DNA of 64,000 nucleotides from Rifleibacterium sp035352635. Lineage in GTDB: Bacteria; Muiribacteriota; Ozemobacteria; Ozemobacterales; Ozemobacteraceae. The notes beneath the pieces were generated by a model. That model had not been told where the DNA came from. It did no database searches and saw only the letters and a list, made by a program, of their open reading frames with translations. A program made the position numbers and the translations under genes. Positions 51,777 to 60,085 of the stretch are shown here, one piece after another (the first letter of the stretch is position 1; the number at the start of each line of letters is the position of its first letter). The stretch lies in NCBI GenBank assembly GCA_035352635.1, contig DAOPYA010000004.1, forward strand, positions 21,983-85,982, given 5' to 3'.

Positions 51777-51784
51777 TTAAACCC

Positions 51785-51813
51785 GGCGGGGGTGGTTTTA
51801 AGCTTCCCCCGCC
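51785..51813 (+). other. Intergenic hairpin between groEL 1 and groES 2
   Basis: GGCGGGGG (51785-51792) pairs with CCCCCGCC (51806-51813) around a 13-base loop; no T tract, so an mRNA stabiliser or processing site is more likely than a full terminator. Confidence 0.6.
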
Positions 51814-51854
51814 ACACCAGTTCAATAATTTCATAAGAAAATCAGGAGCGTTCT

Positions 51855-52145
51855 ATGAATCTCAAACCATTAAATGACCGCGTAATCGTAAAACCCAAGG
51901 ATGCAGTTGAAAAATCCAAAGGTGGCGTTATTCTTCCCGAAACTGCCAGCAAAGAAAAACCGATCGAAGGCACTGTAATTGCAGCTGGACCCGGCAAAAT
52001 GACCGATGAAGGCAAACGCAGCCCTCTCGAAGTCAAAGCCAACGACCAGATTATCTTCTCAAAATATGCCGGCACTGAAATCAAGTTAGGCGAAGAAAGC
52101 TATCTGATCCTGCGCGAAGAAGACATTCTCGCCATCATCAACTGA
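51855..52145 (+). CDS. groES: Co-chaperonin GroES, copy 2
   Basis: A 96-residue GroES starting NLKPLNDRVIVKP with mobile-loop region K-S-K-G-G-V-I-L-P. It clearly differs from copy 1 in the mobile loop, where GroES contacts GroEL, so each GroES may prefer its own GroEL. It has a CAGGAGCG site and is followed after 16 bases by groEL 2. Confidence 0.96.
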   Translation: MNLKPLNDRVIVKPKDAVEKSKGGVILPETASKEKPIEGTVIAAGPGKMTDEGKRSPLEVKANDQIIFSKYAGTEIKLGEESYLILREEDILAIIN

Positions 52146-52161
52146 AAACCTGGAGAAAAAA

Positions 52162-53793
52162 ATGACCGCTAAACAGCTTAAATATTGGGGCGAAGCCCGC
52201 AAGTCTCTCGAAACCGGTGTTGACATTGTTGCCAACGCAGTCCGCGCCACCCTTGGCCCGAAAGGCTGCTATGCAATTCTCGACAAGAAATTTGGCAGCC
52301 CGACCGTTACCAACGACGGCGTAACCATTGCCAAAGAAATCGAAGTTTCTGACAAATTTGAAAATATGGGCGCTCAGCTCGTAAAAGAAGTTGCCAGCAA
52401 AACCAACGATGTTGCCGGTGATGGCACTACTACCGCTACGGTTCTGGCTCAGGCTATAGTTCACGAAGGTTTCAAGAATGTCGCCGCCGGCGCCAATCCT
52501 GCTTACCTGAAGCTTGGCATCGAAAAAGCCGTTAACGAGATTGTCAAAGAAATCAAAAACCTTTCCAAAAAGGTTGATGACAACAAAGACAGCATCGCTC
52601 AGGTCGCCACGATCTCGGCTCGTGACAATGAAGTTGGCCACATCATCGCTGAAGCCATGGACAAAGTTGGCAAAGACGGTGTTATCACCGTTGAAGAAGC
52701 CCAGAGCTTCGATACCACCCTCGATTTCGTCGAAGGCATGGAATTCGACAAGGGTTACATCAGCCCATACATGGTCACCAACCAGGAAAGAATGGAAGCA
52801 GTTCTCGAAAATCCTTACATTCTTATTACCGAAAGCAAGATCAACAATCTCAAAGAGATTCTGCCTCTGCTCGAAAAGATCGTTCAGGCCAACAAACCTC
52901 TGCTGATCATTGCCGATGACATCGAAGGCGAAGCCCTCGCAACCCTCGTAGTCAACAAACTGCGCGGCACCTTTAACTGCGTAGCCGTTAAAGCTCCGGG
53001 CTTTGGTGATCGCAAAAAAGCCATGCTTGAAGATATCGCAGTGCTCACCGGCGGCCAGAAAATCAGCGAAGACCTTGGCATGAAGCTTGAAGCAGCCACA
53101 GTCAACCAGCTTGGCCAGGCCAAGAAGGTAATCGTTGCCAAAGACATGACCACCATTGTCGAAGGCAGCGGTGACACCAAGGCTCTCAAGAATCGTATCA
53201 ACCAGATCAAGGCCGAAATCGAACACAGCACCAGCTCATACGACAAAGAAAAACTGCAAGAACGTCTCGCCAAACTGGCCGGCGGCGTTGCAGTCATCAA
53301 AGTCGGTGCTGCCACCGAAACCGAAATGAAAGAACGCAAAACCCGCGTTGAAGATGCCCTGAGCGCTACCCGCGCTGCTGTAGAAGAAGGCGTCGTCGCC
53401 GGCGGTGGCGTCACTTATCTGAATGCTCTTCCGGTTCTTGACAAGCTCGAAAAGAACGCTAACGATGACGAAAAAATCGGCATCAATATCGTTCGCCGCG
53501 CTCTCTATGCACCGATGCGCATGATTCTCACCAATGCTGGTCTTGAACCCTCGGTCATCATCGAAAACGTCAGAAAGCACAGCGAAAAAGGCTATGGCTA
53601 TGATGTCGTTGCCGATGACTATGCCAATATGTTCAAAGCCGGTATCATTGATCCGGCCAAAGTTACCAGATCAGCCCTGCAGAATGCCTCGTCAATCGCT
53701 TCGATCCTTCTGACCACTGAAGTACTTGTGGCTGAAGCTCCCGAAAAGAAAGACAAAGCCGCTCCCGCCCCCGACATGGACATGGATTACTGA
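52162..53793 (+). CDS. groEL: Chaperonin GroEL, copy 2 (no GGM tail)
   Basis: A 543-residue GroEL with intact core motifs (DGTTTATVLAQ, VEEGVVAGGG), highly similar to copy 1 over most of its length, but the C-terminus is short and charged, ending K-K-D-K-A-A-P-A-P-D-M-D-M-D-Y instead of GGM repeats. The GGM tail influences folding inside the cavity, so this paralogue may have changed clients. Single start with CTGGAGAA; 16 bases after groES 2. A 13-bp UUCG hairpin follows the stop. Confidence 0.97.
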   Translation: MTAKQLKYWGEARKSLETGVDIVANAVRATLGPKGCYAILDKKFGSPTVTNDGVTIAKEIEVSDKFENMGAQLVKEVASKTNDVAGDGTTTATVLAQAIVHEGFKNVAAGANPAYLKLGIEKAVNEIVKEIKNLSKKVDDNKDSIAQVATISARDNEVGHIIAEAMDKVGKDGVITVEEAQSFDTTLDFVEGMEFDKGYISPYMVTNQERMEAVLENPYILITESKINNLKEILPLLEKIVQANKPLLIIADDIEGEALATLVVNKLRGTFNCVAVKAPGFGDRKKAMLEDIAVLTGGQKISEDLGMKLEAATVNQLGQAKKVIVAKDMTTIVEGSGDTKALKNRINQIKAEIEHSTSSYDKEKLQERLAKLAGGVAVIKVGAATETEMKERKTRVEDALSATRAAVEEGVVAGGGVTYLNALPVLDKLEKNANDDEKIGINIVRRALYAPMRMILTNAGLEPSVIIENVRKHSEKGYGYDVVADDYANMFKAGIIDPAKVTRSALQNASSIASILLTTEVLVAEAPEKKDKAAPAPDMDMDY

Positions 53794-53800
53794 TTCAGCT

Positions 53801-53830
53801 GACATCCCGGCCCTTCGGGGCCGGGATGTC
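53801..53830 (+). other. UUCG-capped hairpin between groEL 2 and hrcA
   Basis: A 13-bp perfect stem is closed by C-UUCG-G, an extra-stable tetraloop. There is no T tract, so transcription can continue into hrcA while the groE mRNA end would be protected. Confidence 0.75.
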
Positions 53831-53850
53831 CTGAACCTTCAGGTTGTAAA

Positions 53851-54954
53851 ATGAACGCCAATACCCTTCTTCAGACCGAGGTCGCTGTTGCTGATAACAG
53901 CCAGACCCTCAATGATCGCCAGAAAACCGTTCTGCGCGAAGTCTGCGATGCCTTTATTTCCACGGGCATCCCGGTCGGGTCAAGAACACTATCGAAGTCA
54001 AGCCGCCTCGCATGCTCGCCTGCCACCATCAGAAATGAAATGGCTGACCTTGAACTGATGGGCTATCTCTCTTCGCCTCACACCTCGGCGGGCCGCGTGC
54101 CAACCGAAAAAGGCTACAAATTTTATGTTAATTTTCTGATTGAATTTGAACGGATCAGCCAGCTTGAAGAATCACTGATTGGCAAGCTCGCCGAAATTTC
54201 ACGCGAGACCCACCTTCGCCAGCAGGATATCTTGAAATCAGCAGTTCAGTATGCATGTCAGCAGACACGATTGGCCGGTGTTCTGATCGCACCTCAGCAG
54301 GAACACAGCAATCTTCGCTCAATCAGGCTGTTTCGGATTCTTGAAAACAAAGCCATGCTGGTTACAGTTGATGACTCAGGCAACATCAACGATCAGGTGG
54401 TAAACATCCCCTCCGAAACCTCTGATGAAGTGCTGCAAAAACTTTCCATTCTTTTGAATGCCCAGTTATGCCACCAGCAATATCATAACTACGAACAGAA
54501 TTTCATTGAAAACACAAGACAGATTCTTTCCCGCTACAACAGTCTGCTTTCGCAACTCGTCAAACAGGTGCAGAGCGCAGTCAATGACTCTGATACCAAC
54601 TCGATTTTTCTCGAAGGCTTTTTGAACTTTTTCGATCAGCCTGAGTTCAATGAACCCGAGAAACTTAGACAGATGGTATGCCTGCTTGACCAGAAAGAAA
54701 ATTTACTACATCTTCTTGCCAGATCACTTGAAAGCAAGCAGGAAATTGTGGTAAACATAGGCTCCGATTCGGGTCTGGCCATCAAAGACATGTCTTTTGT
54801 TACTGCCCGCTACCGTGGCCCCAACCGCACCTTTGGCAAAATCGGCCTGATTGGACCCCTGAGAATGGATTACAGCAGGGTTGTTGCAACTCTGTCCAGG
54901 TTGTCGAATACTCTAAGCCAGCTGTTGATGGGTGACAAAACTTTTTCTGACTGA
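53851..54954 (+). CDS. hrcA: Heat-inducible transcription repressor HrcA
   Basis: A 367-residue HrcA. The N-terminal winged helix (about 20-90) has the family motifs LNDRQKTVLREVCDAFI and G-S-R-T-L-S-K ... SPATIRNEMADLE-x-GYL, then S-A-G-R-V-P-T-E-K-G-Y. It binds CIRCE (found once, at 49680) and is stabilised by GroEL, giving feedback control. The first 15 residues before the usual start are a little longer than in other HrcA. Located in the same cluster that it represses. Confidence 0.96.
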   Translation: MNANTLLQTEVAVADNSQTLNDRQKTVLREVCDAFISTGIPVGSRTLSKSSRLACSPATIRNEMADLELMGYLSSPHTSAGRVPTEKGYKFYVNFLIEFERISQLEESLIGKLAEISRETHLRQQDILKSAVQYACQQTRLAGVLIAPQQEHSNLRSIRLFRILENKAMLVTVDDSGNINDQVVNIPSETSDEVLQKLSILLNAQLCHQQYHNYEQNFIENTRQILSRYNSLLSQLVKQVQSAVNDSDTNSIFLEGFLNFFDQPEFNEPEKLRQMVCLLDQKENLLHLLARSLESKQEIVVNIGSDSGLAIKDMSFVTARYRGPNRTFGKIGLIGPLRMDYSRVVATLSRLSNTLSQLLMGDKTFSD

Positions 54955-54981
54955 AATTAATCATTAGGGTGAATCCAGAAT

Positions 54982-55542
54982 ATGACGCAAAACGACAAAA
55001 CCGCCGAAAATCCTGAAGTGAATGAAGCGCCTGAATCCGGCGATAAAGCCGCGATACCACCACAGCAGGAACCCAGCCAGGCCGCTGCCGATTCGCAAGC
55101 CAGGGATGTAGCAAAAGAACTCGACGAAATGAAAAACCGCTATTACCGTGCGCTGGCAGATTACCAGAACATTGTGAAGCGCAGTGCCAAAGAACAGCTC
55201 GAGGCAAGGGGTCGGGGCGTTGAAGATTTTCTCAAGCGCCTGCTTCCGGTTCTCGACACCCTCGACAAGGCAATGGAACAGATTGGTAAATGCAACGTAG
55301 ATAAAAAGGTCATGGATGGCCTTGAAATGTTCTCGATCCAGTTCAGCGATGTACTTGAAAAAGAAGGTTTAAAAACCATCACCGCCCATGGCAGCAAATT
55401 CGACCCGAATTTTCACGAGGCTCTATGCAAACGCACCGTTGAAGACAAAGACGACGAAATTGTACTGAATGTTTTTGAGAAGGGTTACACCTTCAAAGAA
55501 CGCTTGTTACGCACCGCAAAAGTTGAAATCAACCAGAAATAA
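54982..55542 (+). CDS. grpE: Nucleotide exchange factor GrpE
   Basis: A 186-residue GrpE homodimer subunit that releases ADP from DnaK. After an acidic, Glu/Pro-rich leader (about 1-38) comes the long dimer helix with the signature E-M-K-N-R-Y-Y-R-A-L-A-D-Y-Q-N at about 51-65, then the beta-wing region with H-E-A-L at about 148. Lies between hrcA and dnaK with 27 and 18 bases spacing. Confidence 0.96.
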   Translation: MTQNDKTAENPEVNEAPESGDKAAIPPQQEPSQAAADSQARDVAKELDEMKNRYYRALADYQNIVKRSAKEQLEARGRGVEDFLKRLLPVLDTLDKAMEQIGKCNVDKKVMDGLEMFSIQFSDVLEKEGLKTITAHGSKFDPNFHEALCKRTVEDKDDEIVLNVFEKGYTFKERLLRTAKVEINQK

Positions 55543-55560
55543 TCTCTCAGGAGGAATTAA

Positions 55561-57438
55561 ATGTCCAGAGTAATAGGTATAGATTTAGGCACTTCCAATT
55601 CAGCCGCAGCCGTTATTGAAGGCGGCAAACCGGTTATCATTCCGAGCGCCGAAGGTAATTCCATTGGCGGGAAGGCATTTCCCAGCGTTGTGGCTTTTAC
55701 CAAAGATGGTCAGCGCCTGATAGGTGAACCGGCCAGACGTCAGGCCACCACTAACCCAGACCGCACCATTATTGCCGCCAAACGCAAAATGGGCACCAAA
55801 GACAAATACAAGGTCGATAACAAAGATTACACCCCCCAGGAAATATCAGCCTGCATCCTTCAGAAGATCAAAACCGATGCCGAAGCCTTTTTGAACGACA
55901 AGGTTACCGGCGCGGTCATTACTGTTCCGGCTTATTTTGATGACGCACAGCGCCAGGCGACCAAAGACGCCGGGGCCATCGCGGGTATTGAAGTGAAGCG
56001 CATCATCAACGAACCAACCGCAGCGGCTCTTGCTTACGGTCTCGACAAAGAAGGCGAACGCAAGATTCTGGTATTCGACCTTGGCGGCGGCACCCTCGAC
56101 GTTACCATTCTCGAACTTGGCAACGGTGTCTTCGAAGTGCTTTCTACCAATGGCGACACCAAGCTTGGCGGCACCGACATGGACAGCCTGATCATCTCTT
56201 ACATTGAAGGCGAATTTAAAAAAGCCGAAGGCATCGACCTTTCAAAAGATTCAATGGCACATCAGCGCGTCAGAGAAGCTGCCGAAAGAGCCAAAATTGA
56301 ACTTTCCACTACCAATTCAACAGATATCAACCTGCCATTCATCACCGCAACCCAGGATGGCCCGAAACACCTGGTAATGACAATTGCCAGATCACAGCTT
56401 GAAAAGCTGGTCGACAGCATCGTTGAACGCTGCAAGGCCCCGATCGACAACGCCCTCAATGATGCCGGCCTCAAGCGCAACCAGATTGACCATATCATCA
56501 TGGTTGGCGGCCCGACCCGCATGCCGATCATTCAAAATCTTCTCAAAGCCCATTTTGGCAAAGACCCCGAACGCGGCGTTGACCCGATGGAATGCGTGGC
56601 GATGGGCGCAGCCATTCAGGCCGGGATTCTCGGCGGCGAAGTCAAAGACGTGCTGCTGCTTGATGTTACCCCGCTCTCACTTGGCATCGAAACCCTCGGC
56701 GGCGTCATGACTGCGCTGATCCAGAGAAACACGACTATTCCGACCAAGAAAAGTCAGGTGTTCTCAACCGCATCTGACAGTCAACCTGCGGTGTCTGTGC
56801 ATGTTCTTCAGGGCGAAAGACCAATGGCCTCTGACAACAAAACCCTCGGGCGCTTCGATCTTGTTGGCATTCCGCCGGCACCCCGCGGTGTACCACAGAT
56901 TGAAGTTACCTTCGATATCGATGCCAACGGTATCGTTAATGTCTCGGCCAAAGACCTCGGCACCGGCAAAGAACAGGCAATCACTATTACCAATAGTTCT
57001 GGCCTGAAGAAGGACGAAATCGACCGCATGGTCAAAGACGCAGAAAAGTATGCCCAGGAAGACGCCAAACAGCGCGAGAGCGTTGAAACGATCAACATGG
57101 GCGAAAGTCTTGTGTTTCAGACCGAGAAGACTCTCAAGGAACTTGGCGACAAGGTGCCTGCCGAACTCAAAAACGAAGTTGAAGGCAAAGTTACAGAGCT
57201 GAAAAAAGCTCTCGAAACCAAAGATGTCGAGCAGGTCAAAGCCAAAATCGAACAATTGCAGACTACCGCCCAGAAGCTTGGAGAAATGCTCTACAAAAAT
57301 GCTCAGGCATCTCAGGCCTCCCAGGCTGCAGGTGGCGCCGGTGCAGGCCCCAATGGCCCAACCGGTCATGGTGGCCAGCAGGCTCCCGGCGGTGAAGACG
57401 AAAACGTCGTCGATGCCGAATTCAAAAAAGCCGATTAA
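55561..57438 (+). CDS. dnaK: Molecular chaperone DnaK (Hsp70)
   Basis: A 625-residue Hsp70. ATPase-domain signatures are GIDLGTSNSAAAV near residue 5, VFDLGGGTLDVTIL near 180 and MVGGPTRMPIIQ near 320. The linker VLLLDVTPLSLGIE near 370 leads to the substrate-binding domain, and the C-terminus is a Gly/Ala-rich tail with charged end. A strong GGAGG site precedes the ATG. It works with DnaJ and GrpE, encoded on either side. A hairpin follows the stop. Confidence 0.98.
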   Translation: MSRVIGIDLGTSNSAAAVIEGGKPVIIPSAEGNSIGGKAFPSVVAFTKDGQRLIGEPARRQATTNPDRTIIAAKRKMGTKDKYKVDNKDYTPQEISACILQKIKTDAEAFLNDKVTGAVITVPAYFDDAQRQATKDAGAIAGIEVKRIINEPTAAALAYGLDKEGERKILVFDLGGGTLDVTILELGNGVFEVLSTNGDTKLGGTDMDSLIISYIEGEFKKAEGIDLSKDSMAHQRVREAAERAKIELSTTNSTDINLPFITATQDGPKHLVMTIARSQLEKLVDSIVERCKAPIDNALNDAGLKRNQIDHIIMVGGPTRMPIIQNLLKAHFGKDPERGVDPMECVAMGAAIQAGILGGEVKDVLLLDVTPLSLGIETLGGVMTALIQRNTTIPTKKSQVFSTASDSQPAVSVHVLQGERPMASDNKTLGRFDLVGIPPAPRGVPQIEVTFDIDANGIVNVSAKDLGTGKEQAITITNSSGLKKDEIDRMVKDAEKYAQEDAKQRESVETINMGESLVFQTEKTLKELGDKVPAELKNEVEGKVTELKKALETKDVEQVKAKIEQLQTTAQKLGEMLYKNAQASQASQAAGGAGAGPNGPTGHGGQQAPGGEDENVVDAEFKKAD

Positions 57439-57447
57439 CCACAACCG

Positions 57448-57480
57448 GCCGCCGAAACCAGCATTGCTGGTCTCGGCGGC
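57448..57480 (+). other. Intergenic hairpin between dnaK and dnaJ
   Basis: A 15-bp stem with one mismatch (57448-57462 with 57466-57480) and a 3-base loop; no T tract. It resembles the hairpins after both groEL genes in placement. Confidence 0.65.
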
Positions 57481-57568
57481 CTGCCTTTCAACCAGACCAG
57501 TTATTGATCTTCTCTAGCTAAACCTGAAGCTTCAGTCAGAGAAACAGACACCCTCGAGGGAGAATTTA

Positions 57569-58684
57569 ATGGCCAAGCGTGATTATTACGAAGTCCTGGG
57601 GATACCCAAAAACGCTGATGAGGGCGAAATCAAGAAAGCTTTCCGCAATCTTGCCCGCCAGTATCACCCTGACGTTAATAAAACAGACGGAGCGATCGAA
57701 AAATTCAAAGAATTGAACGAGGCCTACCAGATTCTCTCTGAACCGCAAAAACGTGCAGCCTACGACCAGTTTGGCCATGCCGGCATTGACTCAAGCGGCT
57801 TCAATTATCAGGACATGGGTGGCTTCAGCGGCTTCGGCGATATCTTTGGTGATATTCTTTCAGATTTTTTCGGGGGCAGCAATTCCCAGCGTCGTGGCCC
57901 ACGGCGCGGCAATGACCTGCGTTACGACCTCGAAATCACCTTTGAAGAAGCTGTTTTTGGCTGCGATAAAAACATCAACATCCAGAAGTCAACAGGCTGT
58001 ACCGCGTGCGCAGGCAGCGGGGCAGAAGCGGGCAGCACCCGCAAACAATGCCCGGTCTGTAAGGGGCGTGGCACTATTTCCCTTGCCCAGGGCTTTTTCT
58101 CGATTCAGAAAACCTGTCACCAGTGCCAGGGCGAAGGCGAAATCATCGACAAGCCCTGTAACACATGCAAAGGGTCAGGTCGCCTCAAACATTCACAGAA
58201 AATCGACGTAAAAATCCCCCCCGGAGTTGAAACCGGCAGCAAGCTCAAGCTTTCGGGTGAGGGTGAACCGGGCGAAAAAGGCGGCCCGAGCGGCAGCCTG
58301 TATATATTCATTTCGGTCGGCAAACACGACTTTTTTGAACGGGTCGGTGATGACATTATCTGTGAAAAAAATATCACCTTCCCGCTGGCGGCTCTGGGCG
58401 GCGAAATCGAAGTACCCACCCTCAAAGGGGTAGTCAAAATCAAGATACCCGAAGGGACCCAGACCGGCAAAGTCTTCAGGCTGCGCAGCTACGGCGTTAA
58501 ATCGTTGCGGGGCGGCCAGGGCGATCAGCTGGTTAAAATTTTCGTGCGCACCCCTACCGAAATGACCGCGAAACAACGCGAACTGCTCACGCAACTCGCC
58601 GATGAAGACCCAGAATCAAAAGCCACCGGAATCGGCTCAGGAAAATCATTTTTCGACAAGGTTAAGCAAGCACTGGGCGGCTGA
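57569..58684 (+). CDS. dnaJ: Co-chaperone DnaJ (Hsp40)
   Basis: A 371-residue type I DnaJ that loads substrates onto DnaK. The J domain (about 3-68) has the HPD motif at about 32-34; a Gly/Phe-rich region follows; the zinc domain has all four C-x-x-C-x-G-x-G motifs (CTACAGSG, CPVCKGRG, CHQCQGEG, CNTCKGSG), then the substrate-binding C-terminal domains. The start follows GAGGGAG. It is the last gene of the cluster and ends at a rho-independent terminator 25 bases after its stop. Confidence 0.97.
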   Translation: MAKRDYYEVLGIPKNADEGEIKKAFRNLARQYHPDVNKTDGAIEKFKELNEAYQILSEPQKRAAYDQFGHAGIDSSGFNYQDMGGFSGFGDIFGDILSDFFGGSNSQRRGPRRGNDLRYDLEITFEEAVFGCDKNINIQKSTGCTACAGSGAEAGSTRKQCPVCKGRGTISLAQGFFSIQKTCHQCQGEGEIIDKPCNTCKGSGRLKHSQKIDVKIPPGVETGSKLKLSGEGEPGEKGGPSGSLYIFISVGKHDFFERVGDDIICEKNITFPLAALGGEIEVPTLKGVVKIKIPEGTQTGKVFRLRSYGVKSLRGGQGDQLVKIFVRTPTEMTAKQRELLTQLADEDPESKATGIGSGKSFFDKVKQALGG

Positions 58685-58708
58685 ACAGCCCTCAACAAAT
58701 CATCTTCT

Positions 58709-58740
58709 CCGGAGTCGCCCAGCGGCTCCGGTTTTATTTT
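58709..58740 (+). terminator. Rho-independent terminator after dnaJ
   Basis: CCGGAGTCGC pairs with GCGGCTCCGG (one G-T pair) around CCA, then TTTTATTTT. Confidence 0.85.
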
Positions 58741-58750
58741 GCCCGGCTGA

Positions 58751-58776
58751 CACCAGGTAAAAAAACCAACCTGGTG
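58751..58776. other. Small hairpin after the dnaJ terminator
   Basis: CACCAGGT (58751-58758) pairs with ACCTGGTG (58769-58776) with a ten-base A-rich loop. Function unclear; no T tract. Confidence 0.35.
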
Positions 58777-58806
58777 GTTCGCCCGGTACAATACTCATTA
58801 TGGTTG

Positions 58807-58835
58807 TTGAAGTTAAGGTCGGTATGCCTTAAAAT
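58807..58835 (+). promoter_or_regulatory. Promoter of the FIST/histidine-kinase pair
   Basis: TTGAAG (58807-58812) and TAAAAT (58830-58835) are exactly 17 bases apart, 77 bases before the preferred start of the FIST gene. Confidence 0.55.
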
Positions 58836-58912
58836 ATAAATAAGCATAAAAGAGACTGATTGTGACAGACTACGGCAATTCAGCCGTGAGAACTTTGAGC
58901 AGAGGCAAACAG

Positions 58913-60058
58913 ATGATCACTTTTTTTGAGAGTACTGGCACCTTGTCTGCATTAAAAGAAGCATGGAACAACCACGCAAAAAACCCGGCAATCAAAAGCC
59001 TGATGATTCTGGCCTGCGATGCCAACAACTGGGAAGCCCCCCAGATTGATCCATGGCTTAAAGCGTTGCCAATCCCGGTTTTTGGTGGCATTTTCCCGCA
59101 GGTTATTTATGACCGCAAAAACTTTGCCACCGGCACATTGCTAATCGGTCTTGAAGTGGTTCCTGAGATAATATGCGTCAAAGGGCTCAGCGACCCTGAA
59201 AGCGTTTTTGACGAGCAGTTGATTCCATTTGCCGACCGCTGGGAAGACCCTGAAACCCCTGGTGGCGAAACTTTTGTCGTCTTCGTCGATGGCTTGAGCA
59301 AAAGAATCGCAGCGCTTATTCAGTCAATGTTTTTCTGTTTCGGACTGCATCGAAATTTTATCGGTGGTGGCGCGGGTTCCCTCTCTTTTCAACAAAAACC
59401 ATGCCTGATCACCCCCGAAGGTCTGTTGGAAAACGCAGCGGTGGTGGCTAAATTACCGATAGCCTGTGGTACGGGCGTTGCCCATGGCTGGCAAGCGATC
59501 AGCAACGGCATGAAAGTCACCGAGGCCGAAGGCAATGTGCTTAAAACACTCGACTGGCAACCTGCATTTCAGGTTTATCGCGAACTGGTAGAGTTGCACA
59601 GCGGCCAGACCTTCACTGACAACAACTTTTTCGAAATTGCCAGAAGCTACCCTTTCGGAATCACCAGACTGGATACTGAAGTAATTGTCAGAGACCCTTT
59701 GATGAAAAATGCTTCAGACGGCCTGGTTTGCGTCGGTGAGGTTCCGGCCGGATGCTTTGTCAGACTTCTCAATGGCAACCCTGAAACCTTGATCGCCGCT
59801 GCCAGTTACGCACGCGAACTTGCCGAAAAAACCGGCCCATGCCGCAGTGGGTCAGCGAACGCTTTCATTATTGACTGCGTTTCCCGGGTTCTCTTTCTTG
59901 GCGGCAGAATTTCAGAAGAACTTGAGGCCGCTGCCGGGCAGCACCGGTTATTTGGCGCCCTAACCCTCGGAGAAATAGCCAACAACGGGCGTGATTATCT
60001 CGAATTCTTCAATAAAACCACCGTAGTAGGTATCTTTTCTGAAACACTCATGATTTGA
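58913..60058 (+). CDS. FIST-domain sensory protein
   Basis: A 381-residue protein built of FIST_N and FIST_C domains, found alone or fused to signalling outputs and thought to bind small ligands such as amino acids. FIST features include I-G-G-G-A-G-S-L-S-F near residue 155, G-T-G-V-A-H-G-W near 200, then FIST_C with the E-L-H-S-G-Q and R-S-Y-P-F-G-I segments. There is no membrane segment, so it is cytosolic. I chose the ATG at 58913, seven bases after AGAGG; a GTG at 58862 would add 17 residues. It sits 27 bases ahead of a hybrid histidine kinase, its likely partner. Confidence 0.85.
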   Translation: MITFFESTGTLSALKEAWNNHAKNPAIKSLMILACDANNWEAPQIDPWLKALPIPVFGGIFPQVIYDRKNFATGTLLIGLEVVPEIICVKGLSDPESVFDEQLIPFADRWEDPETPGGETFVVFVDGLSKRIAALIQSMFFCFGLHRNFIGGGAGSLSFQQKPCLITPEGLLENAAVVAKLPIACGTGVAHGWQAISNGMKVTEAEGNVLKTLDWQPAFQVYRELVELHSGQTFTDNNFFEIARSYPFGITRLDTEVIVRDPLMKNASDGLVCVGEVPAGCFVRLLNGNPETLIAAASYARELAEKTGPCRSGSANAFIIDCVSRVLFLGGRISEELEAAAGQHRLFGALTLGEIANNGRDYLEFFNKTTVVGIFSETLMI

Positions 60059-60085
60059 TCTGAAACCAACCAACCCGAAAGCATT

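Noticed and set aside
50493..53226. Long minus-strand frames opposite both groEL genes (316 and 362 codons)
   Set aside because: They mirror the codon bias of groEL (GAA, AAA and GCC on the opposite strand) and have Phe/Asp-rich translations without known motifs.
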